Shown: piece by piece, positions 11,272 to 23,124 of the stretch
How the letters are laid out: every line of letters starts with the position of its first letter
How positions within the stretch are numbered: the first letter of the stretch is position 1
Assembly (NCBI RefSeq): GCF_000208865.1
Contig: NC_018390.1
Coordinates: 2,684,270 to 2,748,269 of the forward strand
DNA length: 64,000 nucleotides
Source: Neospora caninum Liverpool
Lineage: Eukaryota; Apicomplexa; Conoidasida; Eucoccidiorida; Sarcocystidae
Direction: 5' to 3'
Notes under the pieces: model-generated
Databases searched by the model: none
What the model saw: only the letters and a program-made list of their open reading frames with translations
What the model was told of the DNA's origin: nothing
Position numbers and translations under genes: made by a program

Positions 11272-14200
11272 CATTCCTTGTTCTTTTGGAACTAACATTC
11301 CGTTCAGAGAGTCAAAGTGATAAACACTTACGGGGGTCTGCCGTTGGGCGCTTGTGCACCCCTTTGATCTCTCTGTCGGCAGCCTCGGGCACGCACGTAT
11401 CCTGCCTGGCTTTCTGCCTCGCTCTCCGTGTGCTTCACCGCTCTCTCGACAGAGCGCCTCCACGGCGCTGAGCAAAAGTGGCTGGTGAAAGTGTGTATTC
11501 GTGCGAGACGCATTCGCGGGATTTCCACTCCGCATTTGGGCCTCTCGAGGCCGCCGATCTACGGTCTTCTCTTCGTAGGGGCTGAACGGCGCAGCGAGGA
11601 CGCGAGTGAGGGCGTGACGGTGCGCATGCGCCTCTCTCGAATTCACGCTGCATTTCCATAGGTGTGTAGACATCCTGTTGGAAGCAGCGAAACGCAGAGA
11701 GCGGCACACGCTGAGAGGAACGTTTTTCGTGTCACGGGGGCGGGGTGTCTGACTCCTTGAAGTGAGGGCCGTGAGCTGTCGACTGAGGCGGCCGAGAGAA
11801 GCGTCACATGCGAGGAGGCAAAGAACTACATATTCTTTCTGTGGAGTTGAAGAAAGACGCGACCTGAGGACTCTAAAAATTAAGCAAATGGTGGAGCAAA
11901 ACGTCTGCGCTGCGCTCTTCCCCATCCTTACCTGTTCTGAAGGACACCATGGCCTGCGTAAACATCACAAGCGGCGGACGCAAATGGCCAGGAAGCAGGA
12001 AATCGACGCTTCCGCACCTCCTTCCATGAACGTAAACGGGGTTAGAATTTACCACGCGTGGCGTTGCGATGTTGTTATTTGCGACACAAGATTCAGATCC
12101 GTGCCTATACAGGGCGTCTCTGCTCGAAAGTGTCAAGTGCAGTGGCGATTTCCACCAAAGGCGAATCGTGTCCTAAGAAACTGCAAACCAACTTGATTAG
12201 ATGGCGACGACTCTCCACAAGCGCCACTAGTGTCGACCACGATACGGATCAAACTTTTTCCCTGTCGAGAGGACTGTACGGACTGACCACAAAGTTGGCA
12301 AAGCGTCAAAAGATCTTGATGTTCGACAATATCTCGAGCCTGGAAACAACACATCGAACAGGTACACCGTTGCGAATGTTCCTACGGTGGACGCGCAGCT
12401 GCGTCTGATTCGTCTCTTTTCCGTTCTGTCGGGGCAACTGCCTCCACTTTCAGATTCTGGATCGTTTAGGCGTCCTGTGGCATGTTCGCGGCGTTCAAGA
12501 GAAGCCGTTCCTGTGCTGCGCTCTCTCTCGCCCTCGAGGCGAATCCTTCTTTCGTGGAAGGTTTCTTTCCAGCGTCACATGTGTCGTCCTACGCTCATCC
12601 ATCTTGAAACGTACCCACGCGTTGTATTCCTCGCGCCACTCTGAGGTTGCTGGGACATCCGGCGGGGCTGCAATCGGCGTTCGTCGACCCTTCTTTTGTA
12701 GATTCCTTGCTTTCTCTTTGCAGGTGCGCAGATGGGGAAAGAGCGAGAAAGAGCTGAAGGGGTTTCCACTACAGAGAAAGAACAGAAGCACAAAAGAGGC
12801 GTGGAAAAGTGCCTTGGCAGGCGGGCGGTCGAGTGGATTTTTTCCCCTCGAGGAGATCGGACATACGCATCAGGTGGACTGAAACCCCACGAATGCCCGC
12901 GATGTGTCTTCGTGCTCGAGGACAGTCGCGTCTTCCATCGTGACTCTTTTTCCCCTCGCGACTGTTGTTCAACCGTTCCACCGCGTAGGCGCGAATGCAT
13001 GGGATTCTTGCCCCCCGAACGTGGGACGTCTCCCAGTCGAGACAGCATCTCCTTCCTTCGTTTGCGCCTTGGAAAAACAACCAAGAGGAGGCGCTCATGG
13101 GCGCACACATGGACACGTGTATCAGTGGGTTCCGAGTTAGAGTTGCTTGAGAGAACGCACATGCAGTTCCCGTAGAAGCAAAACAGGCGAGAAAACGGTC
13201 AGGAACAAGGAGCCCGACGGAAAGACAGACCTTTCGTGTTGCTTCACTGGAGGAGACTCTCGGAATGTACTTTCCAGTGAGCAAACCCCGTATATAATAA
13301 ATTTTCAGACTCCTCGCGCCTGTAGTGCGCGGTCCGACGTTTTCCAACGAAAACTCCGAGCCAAACGAATCGCCCCAGACGCCATGCGAGGGTTGCTGCG
13401 AGTTTCCTTCTTCGGCCTTTTGCTTTTCTTCTTCGCGTACCAGAAGTGACAGACGAAAGTTTCTCGGAGGCTGGCATTTCCCGCCGCACATTCCTTCAGA
13501 GACCGCGGAAACCAGGCCTGGTCTCGGAATGAAGCCGCCTGCGAACCCGCCATCTTTCTGCGACAGCTCTCGCTTTTATGTGCGTATGCCAATCGATTAC
13601 GCGTAAAGATGAAAGAGAAGATGTGGAAACATCGTTGACTCGCATGGATGTCTCATCGCACGCGTGCTTCTACATGTGCACAGAAAAACAGTAGCAGCCC
13701 GCTACCACGCGCCGACACGAATGCATAACGGCGGCTTCCAACCTCCGGCTTGAACGAAAAAACAAGTTTCGGTCCCGAAGACAAACTCTGACGGGGTACA
13801 TTGTCTCACGGCTATCAATATGTATAGGCACATTCATACACAGATCTCTGTATGTATTTTTACACATGCCTGTATATCGGTATTTTCTCGTCATACGAGA
13901 GTATGCTTGTGTACGTTTGGCCAGATACACAGCGCGAGGCACAGAAACGCCCCAGGCGAAAGCAAGCGACGAAACAATCACGGAATCGGGGATGTCAGAG
14001 GGGGACTTGGTAAAAGAAACAGTTCCGGAGAGTTTCCCCCCAACGCCGTAGCGTCGAAATTATGCGGATTTTCATGGCAAACTGCAGCTACCGAGACACA
14101 CAAAGCTTCGTCGGGGAGGTGACTGCGACACACCATCGAAGAAGCCGGAGAAAAAGTTTTGGCGCCAGAATTTCGAGCGGACGGTCAAAGCCGGTCGTTT

Positions 14201-15178
14201 GCGTCTGCGGGCACGCAGGGTTCCACTTTAACTTCTCTTTCCTCGCATCTTTTTGCGGGCCTTCGACCGAGCAAGACGCAAGTCTCGAGCGTATCGCCTT
14301 GAACGGTCGAGAGACACACTCTGTGCAACGTGCCGAGCCGCCCGAGCTCGCTGCTTGTTCCGGAGAAAAGGATCTTTTTTGTGGGCTGTCGGCGCCTCAC
14401 TTCTCGCATAACAGGCTGCGGTGTCAATACTGAGGACACCATGAAATGCCTGGAGGTCCCTTTTTCTGCGTTTAAAGTTCGTTTTTCCCGCCTCTCTCTC
14501 CCCCCTCCCGCTGGGCCGCTAGCCCCGCGCCAAGACACGAGTTAGGTGCTATGCTTACTACGAAGTCAATACAGCGTTAATGGCTACAGTTTCCAAGCAA
14601 ACATGAACACCGGCAGGATATTGAAATCCAACACTTTTAGCTAAAGAACGGGGAAACGCAGGGAAACGCCGAGAGACAGGTTCTTCAAACCTCAGTGACG
14701 GCCCTTGTTGTGGGTTGAGGCGAGCAGCGTCAAGTTTTTCGGAACAGACGCAGCATGTGCCTCTTCGTCGTCGCCGCAGCGCGTGTTGTCGGAATCGTGC
14801 GGAAGAGTGAAGCAACGCAGGATTTCCTCGCATGCGCGCCATGACGAGCGGCAGCCGCATGGGTCACGAAAAAGTCGGGAATGTCATTCGCGTAAGTGTT
14901 CTCGCAAGACCTCCCGAAACTCAGATTTCTTCAGTAGGCGAAACCCCGTGTGAGCCTCCAAAACACGGCTCCAGCGGTCTCGCCGTCGTCGGATTGGAAA
15001 CAGCCGCGTTGTAAACCGAGCAAAACCGACACAAAGACTGATCCACAGAGGCAGTGATTCATGCTATAGGTGCACATTGTGCCTCACGGGAATAGTCCAA
15101 GACCTGTGGCTCTTTGCAATATCCATAGACGCACATACTGACCTTGACACGACGCATACACATAGATGTGCACGTATT

Positions 15179-15212
<34 letters not shown>

Positions 15213-15262
15213 TAAGGAGATGCAGTGATCCATATATATACATATATATATATATATAGATT
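15179..15262. repeat. Paired (TA)n microsatellites
   Basis: TA runs at about 15181-15210 and 15232-15258 are separated by about 20 bases in an intergenic stretch. Confidence 0.85.
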
Positions 15263-16856
15263 TGTATGTATCGAGATACACGTAAATATCTGTATTCGTG
15301 GGCATTCGCACGTAAATGTGTACACCTATTATCAAGGCGGATTTGGTCCTACGCCTAAGGGTGGTTCGACGATGTTCGAGGGGAACCCACTGCAGGCGCT
15401 TGCAAAAGAAGCCGTGCAAAAGAAAGGACGTTTTCCTCGCGTGTGCCTGCAAAACCGTACGGGCAACGACCGTGAGAGATGATGCATCTCCAGTTTCATC
15501 TTTTACTGTACATGCGCTCATTTTAACGTGTAGTTTCATTGGAAGATGGAATTTCTGCCACAAAGGCAACAGTTGCGAGAGCTGCTAGAGAAGCAATTGA
15601 ACTTCACCAACAATGCGTGTCTGCATCCAAACTTCCTGTTCCACGGCAGGGAGATGCATCTCGTCCGAAGAAACCGCTGGTACAGTAGACTGCGAAGTCT
15701 CGCTGCAGCTGGCGTCCTCGTGGTCAAGTGCCGCAGAGAAGTCGATTCAAAAGCTCGTAATCATGAAGGGCAAAGAGAATCTTCATCTCGTTCTGCCAAA
15801 GAGAGGCAGTGGGGTTTCTGATGAAGCTGGCGACATTCCGAAGCACCAAAGTTCATAGCCAGACCGATCCCCTACGTCACATCATGAATAGAAATGTGGA
15901 TAGATACCGAAACCGGACGCTCCGTCGCGGTCTACTGAACCCCCTGACTTGTCGTATCGCTTCGTGATGGCGACTGCTGCTCTCGGACGGGTTTTCTCTT
16001 GTCTTCAGGTGTGACTCTGGGGAAGAAGAAACTTCCTCGTTTGATTGATTCTCACCGTTTCATGTGCCCCGCTTTCGCAGCAGGCGGACACTTTCAAAAC
16101 GGTGTGAGGTGTTCTACCTCGTGCCTCGCATGCTCTGAAGCCATTTTTGAGACCATCTTTTTTCGAGCGAAGCAGAGAAACCAGTTCCGCTCTTTTCCTC
16201 TGTGAACCAAGCCCATGAGCATTTCATTGCAAGAGACGTTGCGCGGCTGCCATGGCTGTCAGATGCTCTGCTGTCAAACGCCGTCGTTAAATTGACAGAA
16301 TACATCGTGTAGCTGGAATAAGGCGATTGGAGACGGGGAGGGAAAATGAGTTTGCGAACAAGAACGAGAATGGCCTTTGGCAGCTCGTCTTAGCGTATTC
16401 CACAGAACACGAGACAGGGCGCAAGATGGAGATATGTATCTATTCAGCGACATACACACATGTGGAGATAAAGAAGATAAAGTGAGGAAGAGATGGGGAC
16501 GATCATGTGTCTAGAGATAGAGATGTCTCTCTATACATGTCCAGATATATATACATATACATGAATAGAGGTAGAGGAAGATAGAGAGATACCTAGGGAG
16601 AACGAGGAGACCTAGGAGTTCGGTTTCGTGTCTCTACAAATCGTCGCTCGGCTTCCGGGGCAGCGGGAGGGCAAGTCGTCTGGAGAGTCTTTTCAATTCG
16701 CTGTCTGTATCTTCCTATTTAGACTAGCGAAAGCTGAGAGAGAGACGAAAAGTCCGTCAAGAACGCGGCGGGATTAGGGAAGCGCTTCGTCCGAGTTTTA
16801 TCGCCCCGTCGATCTTCAACAGGAGACAGAAACAGGCGCAAGAGGGGGAGCGAGGG

Positions 16857-16910
16857 AAGAGAAACTCGGAAAGAGAAACTCAGGAAGAGAAACTCGGAAA
16901 GAGAAGTCGA
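16857..16910. repeat. 14-nt purine-rich tandem repeat
   Basis: Four near-copies of a gaaagagaaactcg-type unit run in tandem upstream of the ABCG gene. Confidence 0.75.
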
Positions 16911-18084
16911 AACAGACCAGCAGTTGATGTTTTGTCTCTCGTCTTGTCTTCTATCCGGTTCGCTCGCGGTACGAAACACGCGCGTTGGGCCGACTTCTCC
17001 GCGTTTTTTCGCGCATCCGTCCCTGTTTCCCTTGGCTTCCGCATCAGCGAAAGATAGACGTCCTCAACGGAATCTAGACGTCTCGCATGCGTCCTCTGTG
17101 TTTGCCTCTCTAGCAGCCGGCATTTCCTAGTGAAAACGATCATTTGCCTCGTCTCTGTGCTCAGGCGCCTGCATTGTCTTGACCATCTCTAGGGGCGACT
17201 CCGCGACGGGGTGTAGTGCCGAAAAGAGATCGCCGCGCAAAGGCCACGAGAAAACGTCGGGAAACAGCCGAAGGTGTGCGCAGTCTTTCTCAAGTCGCAA
17301 AGAAAGATAATCGTTTTCCCTCCGTTTCCTTGGTTGGCGGGCTTCCGGTCCTTTCCGCGCGTGTGTGAATCGAGTGCATGCCTCCGCCTGTACCTCTCTC
17401 TGGCTGGTAAGACACCGCCATCGGAGAAGAGAAGACGCTTTTCCTCTTCGTGCGCATCTCTCTCCGAGGTTCCTTCTTCCGTTCGCCTTCTCTTCTCTGC
17501 TCTTTCCTTTCTCTTCGCCCTGCAGAATATCGACCGTGGTTTCGCCCGCGCGAGGCAACGGCCTCTTTTTCTCCTGAAGACGCGTGCCAAACGCACCGCC
17601 CCTGGCAGCGGTTTCGCGACAGAGTTCCCGTTTTCTCCGGTTTCCTCGCGTTCTCTCTCCCTCGTCCTTTCACTTTCCCCTGCTGTTTTGAGTGGAAATG
17701 TGCGCAGAGGCCTCCATGGAGCCAGGCCAATCTCCTCCCAGCGGAACCAGCTGTGTCGCCTAAAAAGCGCGCTGGAGCCGACATCTAGCGCATTCTCTTA
17801 CATTCTCACCCCTATATGCACTCACATTCCTGTATCTACATCGACACCGACATAAATATATGTAGATATGTGCATACGCGTATATTTACATATATAGATA
17901 GATAGATATACATGAATGCGCGAGGTCTCGCATTAAGTTTGTGTCGCCTTTCCCCGTTTTCGGTTCGATCTTTTTCTGCGTGTTTTGTGTTCGTTTTTTT
18001 GAGTGCTGTTCGTTTCCTCTGAGGTCTTCCATCGCACCGGCAACTCACCTTTTCCCGTTTGCTTCTTCTCTCTTTCCCTCTTCG

Positions 18085-21000
18085 ATGGCGGAAGCGGAGC
18101 CTTCTGTTGACCCCGCTGTCTCCGTTGGGAATGCGCATGCGCCGAGCAGTGCAGACGCCCAGAAACTGTCCTCTGTGGCGAAGCACGCGTGCGATGGAGA
18201 GGGGAAGGAAAGCAACGAAGCCTCGCAGGCGCGGCCAGGTGTGGAGACCGTCGAAATGGGCCGCTTGGGCAGCGCTGCGGATCAGGAGGCAGTGAAGACC
18301 TCTGCGCCGGCAGAAGGAAAGATGGAGGGAACGAGCAGAGGTGACGCCCCAGGCGACGCGTTTGAGAATCAAGTGTGTGGTGAACACCCACCCCCGGAGG
18401 CTGCCAAGTCTCTTTCCCCTTGCCGCGAGATGGGAGTTTCCTGGACAGATATCAACTGTACGTGACAGGGAAAAAGAGCACTGAGAGCGTAGAAGCTCCT
18501 CTCTTTGCCTGAAGAGGGAGGCGCCACAGACTCGTAGAGATGCGGTTCAAAGGATCATCGCGAGGGGATGAAAAAAAACGCAGAGAGGACGAAAACAGGA
18601 AGAGGCTTTCAGAGTCTACTTCCCACAAATGTATCTGCGAGGAAGGGTTCAAAAGTGCTAATCTGGATATGGTTGTGTAGGTGTGCATAGAATGCAAGAT
18701 ACACCTGTAGGTCGCCCAGCGATTCTAAGGGTGGATGTACGGGAAGCACATTTGGATGTAGGAAGTGCCTTGTCACGAAAACCGGACAGGAAAGAGGAAA
18801 AAGGAAAGGTTCGATTTTGGGGGATAAAAATCGCTCTCGCGTTCTACCGTCGTTTTTTCTCCGTGTTCCCTTCTCTCATTCATCAGCATCGCTCTATCAA
18901 TATGGCTACCCCTCTTTCCCTCTTGAATGATCATCCCCATTTCTCGACCTTCGTTAGCTTGCCGATACCTCGCTCACGCTCTGTTCCCTTGCCTTCTGGG
19001 TTTCTCTCTACTTCTCCCTCTCTCGATGGCTCTGTCCCTCTCCTTGGTGTCCTTCCGTCTTCCACTCTTCCTTTCCATCGCTTTTTCTCCCCATGTGTTC
19101 CGGCTCTTTGTCGCTCTTCAGTTGAAGCACGTGTGCGGAAACGGCGCACAGGAATTCTTGGACTTCCTCCCTTTTGCGACATTCTTAACTTCGTCGACGC
19201 TCTCATGCAAAAGGCCCCGCTGAAAAGAATCTTGTGCGGCGTGAGCGGAGAAGTTCTTCCCGGCGATATGGGTGAGGAGAAAAACAGCTTATTCTGTTGT
19301 CTCTCTGAGGACCAACCTCCTCAACGGGACATACGAAATTCCTCGCGGACACACCGATCAAATGAGGACCGAAGACTTTCTGTTTCTCTCTTCTTCTCTC
19401 ATGAACTCTCGTTCTTCTTCTCTCTCGGCTCACTCCTCCGCTTTCTCGCTCAATCCCTCTCTCCCTCATTCTACCTCTCTTGTTCCCGTCCTCTGATCCT
19501 CTTTCTCTCTCCCTTGATCACTCATGGTCTCTTTCTGTCTTTCTTGAACTCGCTCTTAATTTCTCTTAATTACTTTTCTCTTAATCTCTCTCTGTTCTCT
19601 GTCTCTCTTTCTTGATCTCTCTTGTTCTCTCTGTTTCTCTTACCGCCTTTTGTCTCGCAGTCGCGTTGATGGGTGCGAGTGGAGCGGGAAAGTCGACGTT
19701 GTTGAACAGTAAGGAAGTTGTGGGGAACTGCCTGTCAGAGGAAGGATCCGAGAGAAGTATCTTCCGTGTTTTTTTTTCGCCGCCAAGGTCTGTACGTGCT
19801 CGTGGTAGCTGCAATGGCCCACTGTATGGATATGCTGAAGAGTACGAGGACTGTTTGCCTCTCTGCCTCTCTCAAAGTTCTTTTGTCTCTCTGTCTCCAC
19901 CGGATATTTATCTTTTGCTTCGTTCGTGCACCTGCACATGCAGTTGTGCGTTTCTCATTAACCTCGCTCTAAATCGTGTCCAGACATATCCATATATCTA
20001 TGCTTGTAAATTGACACATATTTTTCAGACACCCAAGTCTAAAAACAGAGGTGTCGACACACATGTCATTATATACGTAGTTGGAGTCTTTCGTTTTGAG
20101 TCTCGTGTATGTGCTTCCTGATTTTCTTCCTCATACGTGCATGTATACTTATATATGCATGGATGTACGTACGCGTCCGTGCGCGCATGCATTTGTTCAG
20201 TTTTGAGCCGGCACGTGCGGGAGACATCGGGAGTGGTAAAGTACGGAGGCGCCCAACTGGAGTTGAAGGAGGCAAAGAAAGTTTCGTGCTTCATTCAGCA
20301 AGAAGATCTCTTTAACGGATTCGTCACTGTTCGGGAACATCTCCAGTGCATGGTGAGGCAGACAGCTAGAAATATTTACAGCGATATATATAGATATATA
20401 TGCATGCATGTGAAAACAGATGCGGTTCTCTGGCGGATACATTTTACCGTGCCTGACTGCCGTTACAGGTCATGTCTTTGAGGCGAATGCGTTTCACCGG
20501 AGAAAGCCGCAGTGGACTTGGCCAGACTGCTGCCTTGTCACGAGAAGTGTTCATGCAATAGAAATTATGTATAATAGAGATCGAGCGCTCCTCCGAATAT
20601 ACATAACTGAGTTCACATTCATACTTATTGACATGTGCTCGTCTGTTTTACATAGATATATACATATACATATATATATGTATATATATGTATATATGTA
20701 TATGCATGTGTAGTGGATTTTTGCGTGGAGCGAATGAGTGTGTGTGCGAGGGCCTCTTGGTCTCTAAGGAGTCGCAGCGCGGTCGAACTGAGGAGGGTAA
20801 ATTCGCCACTCCCGTCTTTTTGCCTCTCTCCGCTTCTTAGGTTCGACTCCGAACAAACTTGAAGTTGGCGGAGCGCGAGGCTCTCGTCGATCGCCTGCTG
20901 GTCGCCTTTGGTCTCTCGAAGGCGGCGAATGCATGCATCGGCAATCTTCAGATGGGGGCTCGAAGGTACGCGAGCGCAAGAAAAGGCACTCTCGTTGCTT

Positions 21001-23093
21001 CGCCGGCACACCGAGAAGCAAACGTGCTTTTCACTTTCTCTTATCTTTTTTTCAGAGGCATCAGCGGCGGCGAGAAGAAGCGCCTGAGCGTTGCGTCAGA
21101 GATTGTGACAAATCCGTCAATTATTTTCGCCGACGAGCCTACGACTGGTCTCGACTCGTTTATGGCCGAAGCAGTCATAAACGTCTTTGAGTGTCTCGCG
21201 CAAAACGGTAACAGAAAACTCGACACGAGGGAGAAGCGACAGGGGGAGAGACAGGGCCGGTGGCGTCTCACATAGGCTCGTAAAGTCTCCGTTTCGTTTG
21301 GTCGTCTGTCTGTAGGTTCCGTGTTTTGAGCGAATGCCTTCCCCTCCTCTTCTCTGAACTCGAGTCTTCTCTGCTTCCCTGCTGTGTCTCCGTTTCTTTC
21401 CCCTCACCGCCTCCTGGCCCGCCACCGCTCCCCTCTTCTCAACCTCGTCTCGCCTTTCTGGACTTGAGCTTTTTGTCGACCTCTCTCCCTCACATTTTCC
21501 CTCTGCGGACGAAGCGAAGGCTCCACAGTCTTAAATTCAGTTTGTTTGTTTGCCAAGTGACCCGATTCGTTCCCTTCCGCATCGGTCTCCGTCCCAGCAC
21601 GCACAGCTGCGAATCCCAACTGGCATCGCGTTGTCCCCGCTCTCATTCAAATGGATACGTGTAAATTTCTATCTATGCAGATGGATAAACACTCGAGAAG
21701 AGAGTCGACAGACGAGCTTACCTAGAGAGAAACACATCTACCTAGAGATACGTGTGGATGGCTCGGAGATGGCGAGCTGTGGAAGTGTTTGCGTGTTTCC
21801 ACTCTTTTTTCTGCATGCGCGCGGTTCCCCTAGGCCGCTCGATCATCTGCACGATCCACCAGCCGAGCACTACGGTCTTTGAGAAGTTCAACAAAGTTAT
21901 TCTGCTGGCGGAAGGCCGCGTGATCTTCTCCGGCGACCGCCTCGCCCTTCCGGTGTATCTCTCTCGCGTGGGCAAGTCGATTCCGCCCTACACAAGCGTC
22001 GCCGATTTTATCATCGACATTCTCTCGTCCAGCGAAGGCGCAGATGCAACGCTGGACCTTGCCCAAGAGTAAGGCATAGCGCGAGAGAAGAGTCGGCCGG
22101 GCAAGACACGAGGCACAGGACTGACGCAGAGGGGAAAAGGTGAATGCGCCGGAGAGATCCGTTGTCTCTCGAAAGAGGGGACGCTGCGTGCACCGCGTGG
22201 TGTCGCAGAGAGAGAATGAGATAGGACGCGGAGCGAAAAGGAGCCCGCAGCGCGCGTGCGATCTCTGTCTCGAACTTCTCCCTGATGCCCGATCCCCTTC
22301 CTCCTTTCCTCCTTGCGCCTCGGCCTTTCGTTGTCTCCATCTGCGGTGCTCTCTTCTGCTCGACTCGATACGCGTCCGCATGGCGCTTCGCTTCCTCCCT
22401 TTCTTTCGCAGGATGGAGACGGCGTGGACTCAAACGGGCCGTCCCTTCATGCGCGACTGGGTAGGGACGAAAGCTGACTCGGCCACGCGCTCGACGCTTC
22501 CTCTTCCCTGACTCTTTCACACGAGACAAGCAGACTGCAGATCTCTGGGTCGGCTCCTGGACGAACCAGCTATATCCCACGCCGTTGAGAGGCAAAAGAG
22601 CACCGATACGGCAACAAGAAACGCATTTTCACGCACTAACCATCTCCTGTATCCATCTATAAACATATTCATATATATATATATATATATATATATGTAT
22701 CGATACTGCCTCTACCTGCCGAGCCTATAATGTATCCACATATATATATATATATATATACATATAGTTTGTACGGGTGTGGGCGTCTGTCTCTAGAAGG
22801 CGATTTCTGTTTTTCTGCGTTCGCTCTGCGTCCAGCACGACTCCCTGCGAGAACAGTATTTGATGAGACTCCAATCAAAGGGACTCGCCGACAAGGTAGG
22901 CGACCTGCCAGGCCGGACGCTGGCTTCGCACACAAGTCTCTCTGCCCACATTTAGAAACTCCGATACACCATCCAGCGTCTTTCCTCTCTTCCTCTATTC
23001 GTCTCGTTCTATCTCTCCAAATATGCATCTGTATATGCAAACTCAAGAAAAAGGCATTCCTTTCTTGCATTGGACCTGTCAAGATATATGCAT

Positions 23094-23124
<31 letters not shown>

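Larger units (their letters stand above)
9400..18084. other. Intergenic region with 3' and 5' UTRs; no gene supported
   Basis: This 8.7-kb stretch separates the USP7-like stop from the ABCG start, both on the plus strand. It should hold the 3' UTR of the first gene and the promoter and 5' UTR of the second. Many open frames of 60-260 codons occur on both strands, but none gives a recognisable motif, and the longer ones start at GTG or TTG. A good-looking acceptor (tcttgtcttcag) ends at 16009 and another (cttcgccctgcag) ends at 17525; they could belong to a spliced 5' leader or a non-coding transcript. Pyrimidine content rises from about 17400 to the ABCG start. I found no tRNA or rRNA pattern. 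Confidence 0.55.
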
